Source: Gilliamella sp. ESL0405 (GTDB taxonomy: Bacteria; Pseudomonadota; Gammaproteobacteria; Enterobacterales; Orbaceae). Taken from it: a DNA stretch of 64,000 nucleotides. Shown in pieces: positions 19,510 through 28,926 of the stretch (its first letter is position 1; the number at the start of each line of letters is the position of its first letter). The stretch lies in assembly GCF_019469205.1 (NCBI RefSeq), contig NZ_CP048265.1, forward strand, positions 2,728,001-2,792,000. The letters run 5' to 3'. A model generated the notes under the pieces. The model saw nothing but the letters and a program-made list of their open reading frames with translations. It was not told the origin of the DNA and ran no database searches. The position numbers were made by a program, and so were the translations under genes.

Positions 19510-20630
19510 CCTTTGACTTTTGGCACCGCTTTAAAGACGCCTTTAACGATGAGATACCGGTTATATTTAGGCGTTTTACCTTTCACTGGTTAATGTGGAT
19601 TTTGCCACTGATTATCTTTGTTTTAATCAGCAGTATCTTTTATCGTGGGGTACTGTATGATCTGCCTGTCGGCTATGTTGATCTAGATAAAAGTGCATTA
19701 TCGCGAGAAATAGTTCGTAATCTCAATGCCGGTGCCCATGCCGATCTAGTCAATTATGATAGTGCGCTTGCTGATGCTGAGCGAGATTTACAAAAAGCCA
19801 AAATTTACGCCATTTTATATATCCCTTCTAATTTTGAAGCAGATGTTTTAGCTGGTCGCCAACCTACGCCTATGCTCTATTACAATGCGTTATATTATAG
19901 TGCCGGGTTATATTCGATTATGGATTATTCGGGTTTAATTGCGCAATTAAATACCCAATATCGAACCACGATGGCAACCAGCATCGGTTTACCGGTACCG
20001 ACACTTGCTAAAGTGAATTTTAATTATGACGGGCTATTTAACGCCAGCGGTAACTCAATGTACTTCCAGCAATTTTCCGCAGTCGTACATCTGTTACAAC
20101 TATTTGTTGTGACAACAACCATTCATATTTTATCGCAACTGCATAAGCGAACTCGTCTTAGTTATCCATTTGTGCTTGGCAAATTAGCACCTTATACCAT
20201 TTGGTATACCATGCTACTTATATTCGAAATTGCGATGTTGGTACTGTTTTCAGATGCGCGAGTATCTGGCTCTCCATTTGCGATGATGATTGTGGTATTT
20301 TTTTATGTCATTGCAGCGCAAAGCATTGGCATTTTACTTTTTACTTTCACAAAAACATCACTTGATGCTTACACCTTTATCGGCTTACTGGTAGGATTAG
20401 CCTTAACTTATTCCGGTGTTGTTGTGCCCGAATTATCAATGCCGTGGATAGCGAGGTTTATCTCATCACTTGAACCGTTAACTTATGCCCTTAATAAACT
20501 GTTCGATCTTTTCTTACGGCACTCGACTTATCTCTCTATATTTAAAACTTGTGGCATTTTGATGATCTATCCAATAATAATTACCGTGTTAGTCAGAAAA
20601 CGCTTAGTTAAGCGTTTACACGCACAGTAA
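19491..20630 (+). CDS. ABC-2 type permease, first copy
   Basis: This 379-residue protein is an ABC-2 family (YhhJ/YbhR-like) permease: one N-terminal helix (about 28-50), a periplasmic domain of about 130 residues with PVGYVDLDKSALSREIVRNL, then five helices in the C-terminal half with a family-like FISSLEPLTYALN motif. It contains no Walker A or B motif. Overlap with the adaptor gene and a 14-base gap to the second permease indicate one operon. Substrate is unknown. Confidence 0.82.
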   Translation: MEIRQLTFDFWHRFKDAFNDEIPVIFRRFTFHWLMWILPLIIFVLISSIFYRGVLYDLPVGYVDLDKSALSREIVRNLNAGAHADLVNYDSALADAERDLQKAKIYAILYIPSNFEADVLAGRQPTPMLYYNALYYSAGLYSIMDYSGLIAQLNTQYRTTMATSIGLPVPTLAKVNFNYDGLFNASGNSMYFQQFSAVVHLLQLFVVTTTIHILSQLHKRTRLSYPFVLGKLAPYTIWYTMLLIFEIAMLVLFSDARVSGSPFAMMIVVFFYVIAAQSIGILLFTFTKTSLDAYTFIGLLVGLALTYSGVVVPELSMPWIARFISSLEPLTYALNKLFDLFLRHSTYLSIFKTCGILMIYPIIITVLVRKRLVKRLHAQ

Positions 20631-20644
20631 GGAGAAAAAGATAG

Positions 20645-21814
20645 ATGCTTAAAATATTTTTTTCTTCATTTTTAAAAACGTTTATGTATATGTTAGTGCG
20701 ACCTGTGTGGTTGCTACTACTTATATCCGTTTCATTGATGAGTTTAGTATACATTAATGGCACCATTACTAATTTACCGGTAGCCATTGTGGATCAAGAT
20801 CATAGTGCAACCAGTCGTAGTTTGATTCGTTCATTAAACACCAGTTCTAAAATCGAAGTATTGACTTATGAGAACTCATTGCAAGCTTATGATGATATCA
20901 ATAATCGTAAACTTTTTGCCGTCTTTACCATTCCAAGAGATTTTGAAAAAAACATCTTAAATGGTCAAGAGGTCACAATACCGGCTTATGGCGATGCTTC
21001 GAGCCGTTTAGCGAATGGTTTAATACAAGTTGATATTAGAGGTATTTATCAGCAAATTTTAACCGATTTTAATACCCGTATCATGCGCACCAATGGATTT
21101 TCGGATAAACAAATCGATATTATTTTATCGCCCATAAAAGGGCAAACTCAGCCCCTTTATAATGCCGGTATCAGTTTTGCCGCCATTACATTTCCGGGAT
21201 TGCTCGTGATGTTATTGCAACACTCATTTTTAATTGCTTCAACCCGTACCAATATTACATTGCACTCTTTACCTCAAGGTAAACCGCCTTTCATTGCTAT
21301 TTTTGGTGCGCTATGTGGTTTGATACCTATTTGGTTATTTTTATCCATTGTGCTATTCGGTTTGTGGCCTTGGGTGCTGGGCTATAGGCAACTGGCGAAT
21401 ATATTGGAAATTTTGATAATGACATTTCCGCTGCTGCTTGCGGTTTTAGGTTTAAGTAAGTTACTTACTGAATGCTTGCGCCGTTCAGAGATGATTTATC
21501 TTACCTTAGCATTTTTGACAACACCGGTGTTTTATCTCTCCGGCACTATCTGGCCGCTCGATGCAATGCCACTTTGGGTACAATTTGTATCGAAAATGCT
21601 ACCTTCAACTTGGGCAACCAACATGATTGCTGGCGTCAATCAAATGGGGCTTAGCTTATCGGATAATTGGTTTAATATCTTTATGATCTTAATGCTAGGT
21701 GTAATTTATGGTTCACTTGGTTATTTCATTGCGGCATTACGTACCGGAAAAGTGAGACGATTTTTCAAAAAAGCCAAAATGTCGCCAAACACATCAAAAC
21801 GCTTAAGCAAGTAA
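20645..21814 (+). CDS. ABC-2 type permease, second copy
   Basis: This 389-residue ABC-2 permease is built like its neighbour: N-terminal helix, periplasmic domain with LPVAIVDQDHSATSRSLIRSL, and C-terminal helices ending in FVSKMLPSTWATNMIAGVNQ. The two permeases are diverged paralogues and probably form a heterodimer. No ATP-binding motif is present. The C-terminus is basic (KVRRFFKKAKM) and cytoplasmic. The operon has adaptor plus two permeases but no ATPase, which must be encoded elsewhere if these act as an ABC exporter. Confidence 0.82.
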   Translation: MLKIFFSSFLKTFMYMLVRPVWLLLLISVSLMSLVYINGTITNLPVAIVDQDHSATSRSLIRSLNTSSKIEVLTYENSLQAYDDINNRKLFAVFTIPRDFEKNILNGQEVTIPAYGDASSRLANGLIQVDIRGIYQQILTDFNTRIMRTNGFSDKQIDIILSPIKGQTQPLYNAGISFAAITFPGLLVMLLQHSFLIASTRTNITLHSLPQGKPPFIAIFGALCGLIPIWLFLSIVLFGLWPWVLGYRQLANILEILIMTFPLLLAVLGLSKLLTECLRRSEMIYLTLAFLTTPVFYLSGTIWPLDAMPLWVQFVSKMLPSTWATNMIAGVNQMGLSLSDNWFNIFMILMLGVIYGSLGYFIAALRTGKVRRFFKKAKMSPNTSKRLSK

Positions 21815-21908
21815 TAGAGAGCTAATTCGGCAGTTGTTATAACGTGAATTTAATATCAATTATTGTTATGATGACTGCTTATTTTTATCGATTTAAATAT
21901 CATGTTGT

Positions 21909-22811
21909 ATGCACATTAAATATAATCCGTGGATTATTAGTTTACGCCCTAAGACGTTAGCGCTTTCATTATCAACTGTTTTATTAGGCAATGCACTGGC
22001 TTTTTGGCAACAATCGTTCAACTTACCTGTTACGATTTTTACTATCATAACAGCTGCATTGCTACAAATATTATCCAATCTTGCCAATGATTATGGTGAT
22101 GCCATTAAAGGCACAGACAAAGATAATCTAATTGGTCATCAACGTGGAATTCAATTAGGTTTAATTAGCCTTCGGCAATTAAAAGTTGGTTTATCAATTA
22201 ACATTTTGCTGTGTGTTGTTTCTGGCCTTTGCTTACTTTTGCTGGCGTGCAATGATATTTACCAATTATTCATTTTTATACTATTAGGGCTGTTATCTAT
22301 CGTTGCGGCGATAACTTATACCATAGGTAAAAAACCTTATGGGTATATTGGGCTTGGCGATCTGTCGGTTTTTATCTTCTTTGGAATAATCGGTGTAATG
22401 GGGAGTGACTATTTGCAAACCCAAATAGTATCACTATCCATTATTTTACCTGCCATAAGTAGCGGTTTGCTGGCGGTTGCAGTACTTAATATCAATAATT
22501 TGCGCGATGCCGATAACGACCGCATTCACCATAAACGCACGCTGATTGTGTTATGGGGTAAAACATTTGGTAAATACTATCACTTAAGTTTAATCCTTAG
22601 CGCATTAAGTCTACTCGGTCTATTTGCTTATCTGTATTTAAAGACAATCTGGAGCAGTTTATTTATCTTAACTTTTCCTTTATACATCCAACATATCTAT
22701 GCAGTATTTAAGTTTAATCAAGCAAAAGATGCGACACCGTTATTAATTCAAATGGTCAAACTTGCTTTATTGACAAATTTACTTTATTGTTTGGGTATTA
22801 TTTTGAGCTAG
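21909..22811 (+). CDS. menA: 1,4-dihydroxy-2-naphthoate polyprenyltransferase
   Basis: MenA attaches the polyprenyl chain to dihydroxynaphthoate, the membrane step of menaquinone synthesis. The 300 residues form about nine membrane helices. The two aspartate-rich motifs of UbiA-type enzymes are visible: NDYGDAIKGTD at 60-70 and NINNLRDADND at 194-204. The next gene is rraA, as in E. coli. This predicts that the organism uses menaquinone and so can respire without oxygen or at low oxygen. Confidence 0.94.
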   Translation: MHIKYNPWIISLRPKTLALSLSTVLLGNALAFWQQSFNLPVTIFTIITAALLQILSNLANDYGDAIKGTDKDNLIGHQRGIQLGLISLRQLKVGLSINILLCVVSGLCLLLLACNDIYQLFIFILLGLLSIVAAITYTIGKKPYGYIGLGDLSVFIFFGIIGVMGSDYLQTQIVSLSIILPAISSGLLAVAVLNINNLRDADNDRIHHKRTLIVLWGKTFGKYYHLSLILSALSLLGLFAYLYLKTIWSSLFILTFPLYIQHIYAVFKFNQAKDATPLLIQMVKLALLTNLLYCLGIILS

Positions 22812-22899
22812 CTCACGTTTATGAAATTTAATATCGTGTCACTCAATATTAGCGTTATACTAGAAACAATTCATTATTACAGCAAAAGGAGACTCGATA

Positions 22900-23391
22900 A
22901 TGGAGTTTGATACTTCTATTCTTTGCGATTACTACCCAGAAGATGTTAACGTCGTTGAACCAATTTTCAGTAATTTTGGTGGGGTAACATCATTTTCAGG
23001 TCAAGCTGTAACAGTCAAATGTTTTGAAGATAACGGCTTGTTATACGAAGTTTTACAATCAAATGGTGCTGGCAAAGTTTTGGTGATTGATGGCGGTGGT
23101 TCAGTTCGTCGAGCATTAATAGATGCTGAACTTATTGATATTGCTATCCAAAATCAGTGGGAAGGCATTATCGTTTATGGTGCGGTACGGCAGGTCGATT
23201 ATTTAGCTGACGCTGAAATTGGTATTCAAGCACTAGCAGCAATTCCAGTCGGATCGGACGATCAGGGCGTAGGCGAAATTGATATTCGTGTCAATTTTGG
23301 TGGCGTCACCTTCTTTTCCGGTGATTTTGTTTATGCAGATAATACCGGTATTATCCTTTCTGAAATTGCACTGGAAATTGAAGAAAAATAG
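22900..23391 (+). CDS. rraA: Regulator of ribonuclease activity A
   Basis: RraA binds RNase E and dampens mRNA decay. The 163 residues match the E. coli length and sequence pattern: [19 protein letters not shown] at the start, [19 protein letters not shown] and [15 protein letters not shown]. An AAAAGGAG stands before the ATG. It follows menA by 88 bases and ends in a strong terminator. Confidence 0.95.
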   Translation: MEFDTSILCDYYPEDVNVVEPIFSNFGGVTSFSGQAVTVKCFEDNGLLYEVLQSNGAGKVLVIDGGGSVRRALIDAELIDIAIQNQWEGIIVYGAVRQVDYLADAEIGIQALAAIPVGSDDQGVGEIDIRVNFGGVTFFSGDFVYADNTGIILSEIALEIEEK

Positions 23392-23402
23392 AATTGATTA
23401 TA

Positions 23403-23426
23403 CCGCCGATCACAATCGGCGGTTTT
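23403..23426 (+). terminator. Rho-independent terminator of rraA
   Basis: CCGCCGAT and ATCGGCGG form a perfect 8-bp stem with a four-base loop, followed by TTTT. Confidence 0.88.
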
Positions 23427-23476
23427 ATATTCAAACACAGGATAATTCTGAAAACTTTTGTCAGCATTGAGATGCC

Positions 23477-24577
23477 TTAAATTGTTCGGTTTCGTATATA
23501 TCCGCCTGTAACGGTGATAATTAAGCCGGCTAATTCCATTTCTAATAATTTACTGGTTAATTCCGGAATAGGTATATCAACAAGTAAGGCAATAATATCA
23601 ACCGGTGTAGGTTGATGACGAATCACCGCAAAGATATCCGGATATAAAATATTGTGACTATCGACATTGCTTCTGCTCGCTTGTCGATTAATCGTTGATA
23701 AATAACCACTATAATGCTCTAAAATATCGGTTGGCTGACTAACTAAATAAGCGCCTTGTTTAATTAAAGCATGGGTTCCTGAGCAATTTTGATTATCGAT
23801 ATCGCCCGGCAAGGCAAAGACATCACGATTTTGCTCAAGTGCATAGCGTGCAGTAATTAATGAGCCACTTTTTTCGGAGGCTTCTATCACAAATGTCCCT
23901 AAACTTAATCCGCTAATAATTCGATTACGGCGAGGAAAATAGACCGATCTTGCTTTCTCAAAAGGTAAGAATTCCGACACAATTGCGCCGTCTTTCATTA
24001 AAATTTCATTAGCCAAATTTAAATTTGTTCTTGGTGCTATTTGGGCTAAGCCACTTCCCAATACAGCAATGGTATGACCCGATACATCCAGCGCACCTCG
24101 ATGACATATCGCATCTATCCCCAACGCTAAACCACTGGTTATTGTTAAACCATTAATTGCCAATTCACCCGCAAAGTATCTTCCCCATTGAGCGCCATAG
24201 TCACTATACTCACGGCTACCGACCATTGCCAGTTGGGGAGAGTTTAATAATTGCCGGTTACCTAACACAAATAACAATAAAGGTGGGGAACAAATTTGTT
24301 TTAATAGTAATGGATAGTCACTATCGCAATAAGCAATAAGATGCTTTTGTGGCGTTGGAGAAATTAACCATTCAAGTATGGGTTCAAAATGGAGATACGA
24401 GGTTTGATAAAACTGTACTAATTGAGCGTCATTTAATCTTAATTTATCTAACAAAAAAGAGACATCTTGTATAATGTTGGGTAAACCACACGCAAAAAGC
24501 TGTCCTATTCTGTCAAAAATTGCTTGTTTTCCATACCCAAGCATTGAAATTCTTAATAAGAATTCATATTTAGTCAT
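23477..24577 (-). CDS. dprA: DNA processing protein DprA (Smf)
   Basis: DprA protects incoming single-stranded DNA and loads RecA in natural transformation. The 366 residues have an N-terminal helical part, the Rossmann core (about 110-290) with MVGSREYSDYG, SGLALGIDAICHRGAL, AVLGSGL and FPRRNRIISGLS, and a C-terminal winged-helix-like tail with PTPVDIIALLVDIPIPEL. It is divergent from def, as in E. coli. Its presence does not prove competence. Confidence 0.94.
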   Translation of the reverse strand: MTKYEFLLRISMLGYGKQAIFDRIGQLFACGLPNIIQDVSFLLDKLRLNDAQLVQFYQTSYLHFEPILEWLISPTPQKHLIAYCDSDYPLLLKQICSPPLLLFVLGNRQLLNSPQLAMVGSREYSDYGAQWGRYFAGELAINGLTITSGLALGIDAICHRGALDVSGHTIAVLGSGLAQIAPRTNLNLANEILMKDGAIVSEFLPFEKARSVYFPRRNRIISGLSLGTFVIEASEKSGSLITARYALEQNRDVFALPGDIDNQNCSGTHALIKQGAYLVSQPTDILEHYSGYLSTINRQASRSNVDSHNILYPDIFAVIRHQPTPVDIIALLVDIPIPELTSKLLEMELAGLIITVTGGYIRNRTI

Positions 24578-24737
24578 TATAAACCTTTATGAAACAGTTA
24601 AAAACCAGTGTCCTGATATGGATTGATAAGATATATCTTACCAATAGCCTGTAAGGACTGTTCATTGTGATAATAAATGTTTACAATGTGTGAGAATCTG
24701 AAAAATATTGATAATTGAGGAGTAGATCGAACAATTT

Positions 24738-25250
24738 ATGGCTATTTTACCGGTATTACGTTTTCCTGATGAACGACTTCGCAAAGTTGCTAAGCCCGTT
24801 ACTAATTTTACCCCAGAACTACAAACAATCATTGATAATATGATTGAAACCATGTATGCCGAAAATGGCATAGGTTTAGCGTCGACTCAAGTTGATGTGC
24901 ATGAGCAAATTATTGTGATCGATGTATCTGAAGATAAGAGTCAAGTCTATGTGATTATTAATCCTGAGGTGATTAGTCAAGAAGGTGAAACAGGCATTGA
25001 AGAAGGTTGCTTATCGATACCCGATTGCCGTGGATTTGTCCCGAGATCTGAAAAAATAAAAATTAAAGCGCTTGATCGGCATGGCAATCCTTATGAAATT
25101 GATGCTGATGAGCTACTAGCTATCTGTATTCAACATGAGATGGATCACTTAAAAGGGAAGCTCTTTGTCGACTATCTTTCACCTTTAAAGCGTCAACGAA
25201 TTGAGCAAAAAATGAAAAAATTAACCCGCGAAGAACAAAGAAACAAATAA
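24738..25250 (+). CDS. def: Peptide deformylase
   Basis: Def removes the formyl group from nascent proteins and needs a metal ion. The 170 residues show all three motifs: GIGLASTQ at 45-52, EEGCLSIP with C91, and QHEMDHLKG with H133, E134 and H137. The N-terminus [20 protein letters not shown] is like E. coli Def. The AGGAG at 24718-24722 is 15 bases from the ATG, an unusually long spacing. fmt, the usual next gene, is absent; the next gene is grpE on the other strand. Confidence 0.96.
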   Translation: MAILPVLRFPDERLRKVAKPVTNFTPELQTIIDNMIETMYAENGIGLASTQVDVHEQIIVIDVSEDKSQVYVIINPEVISQEGETGIEEGCLSIPDCRGFVPRSEKIKIKALDRHGNPYEIDADELLAICIQHEMDHLKGKLFVDYLSPLKRQRIEQKMKKLTREEQRNK

Positions 25251-25273
25251 AAAAACCGCCATATAATGAAGTG

Positions 25274-25313
25274 ACCCCCAATAGTTGGACAACCAATTAC
25301 TTGGGGGTTTTTT
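25274..25313 (+). terminator. Terminator of def with IS-end-like sequence
   Basis: ACCCCCAA and TTGGGGGT form the outer stem, TTGG and CCAA an inner one, and TTTTTT follows. The left arm with its flank, GACCCCCAATAGTTGGAC, looks like a terminal repeat of IS3-family (IS150 group) elements, so it may be an insertion-sequence end reused as a terminator. That origin is a guess. Confidence 0.75.
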
Positions 25314-25321
25314 ATATACTT

Positions 25322-25906
25322 TTATTTTGCAACAATAACCATTGCCGGGCGAATTAAACGACCATTTAAGGTATAGCCTTTTTGGATTGTGTTAACAATT
25401 TGACCCGATTGATGTTCCGGCGATTCAACCATACTAATCGCTTGATGCACATCTGGATTTAGTTGGGAATCTTGAGTATTAATCACTTCTATTCCAAACT
25501 TTTTAACAGTATCTAAAAAAGATTTTAAAGTAAGTTCTAAACCTTCAACGGTTGCTTGATGTTCCGGATTGTTTTTATCGGTCGATTCTAATGCACGCTC
25601 TAAATTATCTATTACCGGTAAAAGCTCATTTGAGAATTTTTCCAGCGCAAATTTACGGGCTTTATCAACATCCTGTTCAACACGTTTGCGAACATTATCG
25701 ATTTCAGCACGGGCACGAATCATGGCCTCGCTTTCGTTCTTTTTCGCTAGTTGTAGCGCTTGTTCAAGCTCAGCAATTCGGGCATCTTTGGCTTTTAATT
25801 GCTCTTCAACATTCGCTTGTGATTCAGTTTTTTGCTCGGTTGATTCTTCCGTTGTGGCTTCAATATTTGTCTCATTTTCTGACATATTGTTATCTTGTTC
25901 TGTCAT
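25322..25906 (-). CDS. grpE: Nucleotide exchange factor GrpE
   Basis: GrpE releases ADP from DnaK in the heat-shock chaperone cycle. The 194 residues start with an acidic, disordered stretch, continue with a long coiled coil (about 35-105) and end in the beta-domain with SMVESPEHQSGQIVNTIQKG and GRLIRPAMVIVAK. A TTG four codons upstream extends the frame, but GGAG lies 7 bases before the ATG at 25906, which I use. A heat-shock-type promoter stands upstream. Divergent from nadK, as in E. coli. Confidence 0.95.
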   Translation of the reverse strand: MTEQDNNMSENETNIEATTEESTEQKTESQANVEEQLKAKDARIAELEQALQLAKKNESEAMIRARAEIDNVRKRVEQDVDKARKFALEKFSNELLPVIDNLERALESTDKNNPEHQATVEGLELTLKSFLDTVKKFGIEVINTQDSQLNPDVHQAISMVESPEHQSGQIVNTIQKGYTLNGRLIRPAMVIVAK

Positions 25907-25949
25907 ACTGTACTCCAAATGTAGTCGAAAACTTAGTTAATTACGGTTA

Positions 25950-25977
25950 TTATGGGGGCAAATTTTATTATTACAAG
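25950..25977 (-). promoter_or_regulatory. Sigma-32 heat-shock promoter of grpE
   Basis: On the minus strand CTTGTAA at 25971-25977 is followed after 13 bases by CCCCATAAT. This fits the sigma-32 pattern CTTGAAA, 11-16 bases, CCCCATNT, with one change in the -35. It lies about 45 bases upstream of the grpE start. Confidence 0.75.
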
Positions 25978-26059
25978 TTTATCGATCGGCTGATAACTAT
26001 TTTTTTAACCCTCGATTAAAAAATATAAAAATTTATATCATTAATTACTAGGATATTTT

Positions 26060-26938
26060 ATGGATACACCATTTAAATGTATAGGTCTGATTGGGCTTCC
26101 ACGTAAAATAGAAGCAATGCAAACTCATCAAGTGTTGCATGATTGGCTAGTTGAGCTTGGTATTCGTGTTTTAGTCGAAGACCGCTTAGCGGAATATTGC
26201 CAGTTTCCCGCCAACGAATATGCTTCGCTCGATACCATTGGTCAGTTAGCTGATTTAGCCATTGTGGTTGGTGGTGATGGAAATATGCTACGCTCAGCTC
26301 GTTACTTATCGCACTATAAAATTAAAGTGATTGGTGTTAACCGTGGTAATCTTGGCTTTTTGACTGATATTTTACATGATCAAGTGATTGAACAGTTAAC
26401 ACCTGTCATTGCAGGCAAGTATGATGATGATCCACGTTTTTTACTTGAAGTCTCTATTTATGATAATGGTCACTTAATTAATTCCGGTTTTGCGGTTAAC
26501 GAAATTGTTGTCACTCCCAATACCGTTGCCCATATGATTGACTATGATGTGTATATCAATGAACGTAATGCTTTTTCACAACGAGCCGACGGCTTAATTA
26601 TTGCCACACCAACCGGATCGACCGCCTATTCATTATCGGCCGGAGGCCCGATTTTAGCACCTCATTTAGATGCTCTGATTATTACACCAATGTTTCCACA
26701 CTCATTAGCTATTAGACCGCTGGTGATTAAAAGTGATAATCCTATCCGACTTAAATTTCCAACAACGGCGCTTGATCTTAATATTGCCTGTGATAGCCAA
26801 ATCATTTTACCGGTAAAACCAACGCAAGATGTCATTATTCGCCGTTCATCGTATGAATTTAATTTAATTCATTCAAAAGATTATGACTATTTTAATAATC
26901 TTTCAAGTAAATTGGGCTGGTCTCAAAAAAGGTTTTGA
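26060..26938 (+). CDS. nadK: NAD kinase
   Basis: NadK phosphorylates NAD to NADP. The 292 residues carry the GGDGNML motif at 71-77, the NRGNLGFLTDI loop that follows, and the glycine-rich NAD site TPTGSTAYSLSAGGPI near 180. Length equals that of E. coli NadK. It is divergent from grpE, as in enterics; recN, its usual downstream neighbour, is at 38648 in this genome. Confidence 0.96.
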   Translation: MDTPFKCIGLIGLPRKIEAMQTHQVLHDWLVELGIRVLVEDRLAEYCQFPANEYASLDTIGQLADLAIVVGGDGNMLRSARYLSHYKIKVIGVNRGNLGFLTDILHDQVIEQLTPVIAGKYDDDPRFLLEVSIYDNGHLINSGFAVNEIVVTPNTVAHMIDYDVYINERNAFSQRADGLIIATPTGSTAYSLSAGGPILAPHLDALIITPMFPHSLAIRPLVIKSDNPIRLKFPTTALDLNIACDSQIILPVKPTQDVIIRRSSYEFNLIHSKDYDYFNNLSSKLGWSQKRF

Positions 26939-26949
26939 ACTGCTTAGAT

Positions 26950-26991
26950 AAACTGTTGTAAAGCGATAATAGCAAAGCTTTGCAACAGTTT
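26950..26991 (+). terminator. Hairpin after nadK
   Basis: A 14-bp stem (AAACTGTTGTAAAG against CTTTGCAACAGTTT, one wobble) with a 14-base loop follows nadK. No U-tract follows, so termination would be weak. Confidence 0.45.
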
Positions 26992-27047
26992 GTGGAAGTC
27001 TTGAAAAGCATGCTAGTTTAAAATAAAAGATGAAATATTCGCAATAT

Positions 27048-27551
27048 TTAGCTTGCTAGCAAATAAGCCAATACCCATACCGTAATTGATGAAAAAATAG
27101 CTGCAATAACATCATCAACCATAATACCAAAACCGCCCGGCACACGCTTATCAAACCAACGAATAGGCCAAGGTTTGGCCATATCAAACAATCTAAATGC
27201 GACAAAAGCAATCGTCACCCATAGTATTGAAAATTGAGGAATGAAATACAGCGTTATCCACATACCGACAAATTCATCCCAAACAATATGACCCGAATCA
27301 TGAGTATGGGTATCATCCGACGTTTTTTGGCAAATATAACAACCAAACACAAACGTCACTAAAATAAAAACCCAATATAAAGCAGGTTGTAACCCCCAAA
27401 ATAAAAGCCACAGTGGTATCGCCATTAATGATCCCATAGTACCAGGCATAATGGGTGATAGCCCACTACCCAATCCGACCGCTAAAAAATGAATTGGATT
27501 AGTGAGTTTTAGGTATTTTTTAAAATCTTTATTGCGCGCTTGTTTCGTCAT
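27048..27551 (-). CDS. pgpA: Phosphatidylglycerophosphatase A
   Basis: PgpA dephosphorylates phosphatidylglycerol phosphate at the inner membrane. The 167-residue protein has the N-terminal NPIHFLAVGLGSGLSPIMPGTMGSL motif, DEFVGMWI in the middle, and RWFDKRVPGGFGIMVDDVIA near the end, all typical of the family, plus about four membrane helices. It lies alone between nadK and argF; in enterics it follows thiL, which is not here. Confidence 0.92.
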   Translation of the reverse strand: MTKQARNKDFKKYLKLTNPIHFLAVGLGSGLSPIMPGTMGSLMAIPLWLLFWGLQPALYWVFILVTFVFGCYICQKTSDDTHTHDSGHIVWDEFVGMWITLYFIPQFSILWVTIAFVAFRLFDMAKPWPIRWFDKRVPGGFGIMVDDVIAAIFSSITVWVLAYLLAS

Positions 27552-27579
27552 TCTGATGATAATCGGTTGATAAAATTAT

Positions 27580-27596
27580 GCCGACTTGAGGTCGGC
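27580..27596 (-). terminator. Hairpin between argF and pgpA
   Basis: GCCGAC and GTCGGC form a 6-bp GC-rich stem around five bases, preceded on the minus strand by TTTTTT and followed by ATAATTTTA. A second AT-rich palindrome (CTAATAATAT, 27628-27653) overlaps the argF stop. Either may end the argF transcript. Confidence 0.5.
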
Positions 27597-27649
27597 AAAA
27601 AATTTGCTTAGCTAACTTTAGCCAGCACTAATAATATTTAGCTATATTA

Positions 27650-28657
27650 TTAGTCTTTAGCTAAGGTTGCAACCATTACTGCTTTGATCGTGTGCAGGCG
27701 ATTTTCAGCTTCATCAAAAACGATACTATGTTTAGATTCAAAGACTTCATTTGTCACTTCTAAACCATTTTTCAAACCATACTGGGCAGCCATTTGTTGA
27801 CCTACTGTGGTATTCATATCATGGAAAGCCGGTAAGCAATGCATAAATTTAACATTTGGATTCTCGGTTAATTTAATTACATTTTGATTAACTTGGTATG
27901 GGGTTAATAATTTCACTCGCTCATCCCACACTTCTTTTGGTTCGCCCATGGAAACCCATACATCGGTATAAAGAAAATCAACGCCTTTCACACCTTCAGC
28001 GACATCTTCAGTTAAAACAATTTTAGCGCCTGTTGTTTTAGCTATCTCTTGGCACTTTTGAACAAGCTCTGATTCAGGTTGGCACGCTTTAGGCGCCACT
28101 AGTCGGATCTCCATACCCATTAAGGCAGCGCCTTCCATTAACGAATTGCCCATGTTATTACGAGCATCGCCTAAATAAGCAAATTTAACGCTATTAAGTG
28201 GGCGCTCACCGATATGCTCTTTCATGGTCATAAAATCTGCTAAAATTTGCGTTGGATGCGCTTCAGTCGTTAAACCATTCCAAACCGGCACACCGGCATA
28301 TTTTGCCAAAGTTTCAACAATATCTTGCCCATAACCTCGATACTCAATACCGTCATACATGCGTCCGAGTACTCGAGCTGTATCGGCTATCGACTCTTTA
28401 TGCCCAATTTGGCTACCACTTGGTCCTAAATAGGTGACTTGAGCACCTTGATCATATGCACCGACTTCAAAAGCACAACGAGTACGGGTTGAGTCTTTTT
28501 CAAAAATTAAGGCAATATTTTTGCCAACCAAATGTTTTTTCTCAGTGCCTTGTTGTTTAGCCTGCTTTAATTGAATGGAAAGATCGATTAATTGATTGAT
28601 TTCATTTGGCGTAAAATCCAGTAAACGTAAAAAATGGCGCTGATAAAAACCGTGCAT
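27650..28657 (-). CDS. argF: Ornithine carbamoyltransferase
   Basis: OTCase condenses carbamoyl phosphate and ornithine into citrulline in arginine synthesis. The 335 residues carry [13 protein letters not shown] (carbamoyl-phosphate loop), [12 protein letters not shown], and HCLPAFHD with the catalytic cysteine. A longer frame exists, but the ATG at 28657 has AGGAG upstream and gives [17 protein letters not shown], aligned with E. coli ArgI/ArgF. It is divergent from carAB, which makes its substrate, with an ARG box between them. Confidence 0.96.
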   Translation of the reverse strand: MHGFYQRHFLRLLDFTPNEINQLIDLSIQLKQAKQQGTEKKHLVGKNIALIFEKDSTRTRCAFEVGAYDQGAQVTYLGPSGSQIGHKESIADTARVLGRMYDGIEYRGYGQDIVETLAKYAGVPVWNGLTTEAHPTQILADFMTMKEHIGERPLNSVKFAYLGDARNNMGNSLMEGAALMGMEIRLVAPKACQPESELVQKCQEIAKTTGAKIVLTEDVAEGVKGVDFLYTDVWVSMGEPKEVWDERVKLLTPYQVNQNVIKLTENPNVKFMHCLPAFHDMNTTVGQQMAAQYGLKNGLEVTNEVFESKHSIVFDEAENRLHTIKAVMVATLAKD

Positions 28658-28698
28658 AACTAGCTCCTGATAGATGTGATAATTCAAGTCATTCTATT

Positions 28699-28712
28699 TG
28701 AATAATTATGCA
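28699..28712. promoter_or_regulatory. ARG box (ArgR operator)
   Basis: TGAATAATTATGCA matches the ARG-box pattern TGMATWWWWATKCA at every position. It is 42 bases upstream of argF, in the argF-carA control region, where arginine repressor acts in enterics. A weaker similar stretch lies near 28842-28855. Confidence 0.75.
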
Positions 28713-28926
28713 TTTTCAAGTTAAACCTGATAATATCGTCGATAATCTACAGTAACTTGCAATAAGTCTCAAAAATGAGACATTATTATTTAAATAATTT
28801 TAATAATATCGCTTTTTTTGTACAAAAAAGTGTAATAAAATGACCATTCATTGAATCCTGAAAGATAAGCGGTTTTGAATTTTTATTCATAAATAGTAAT
28901 TCTTTATTCAAAAGGTCTTTTTAACC

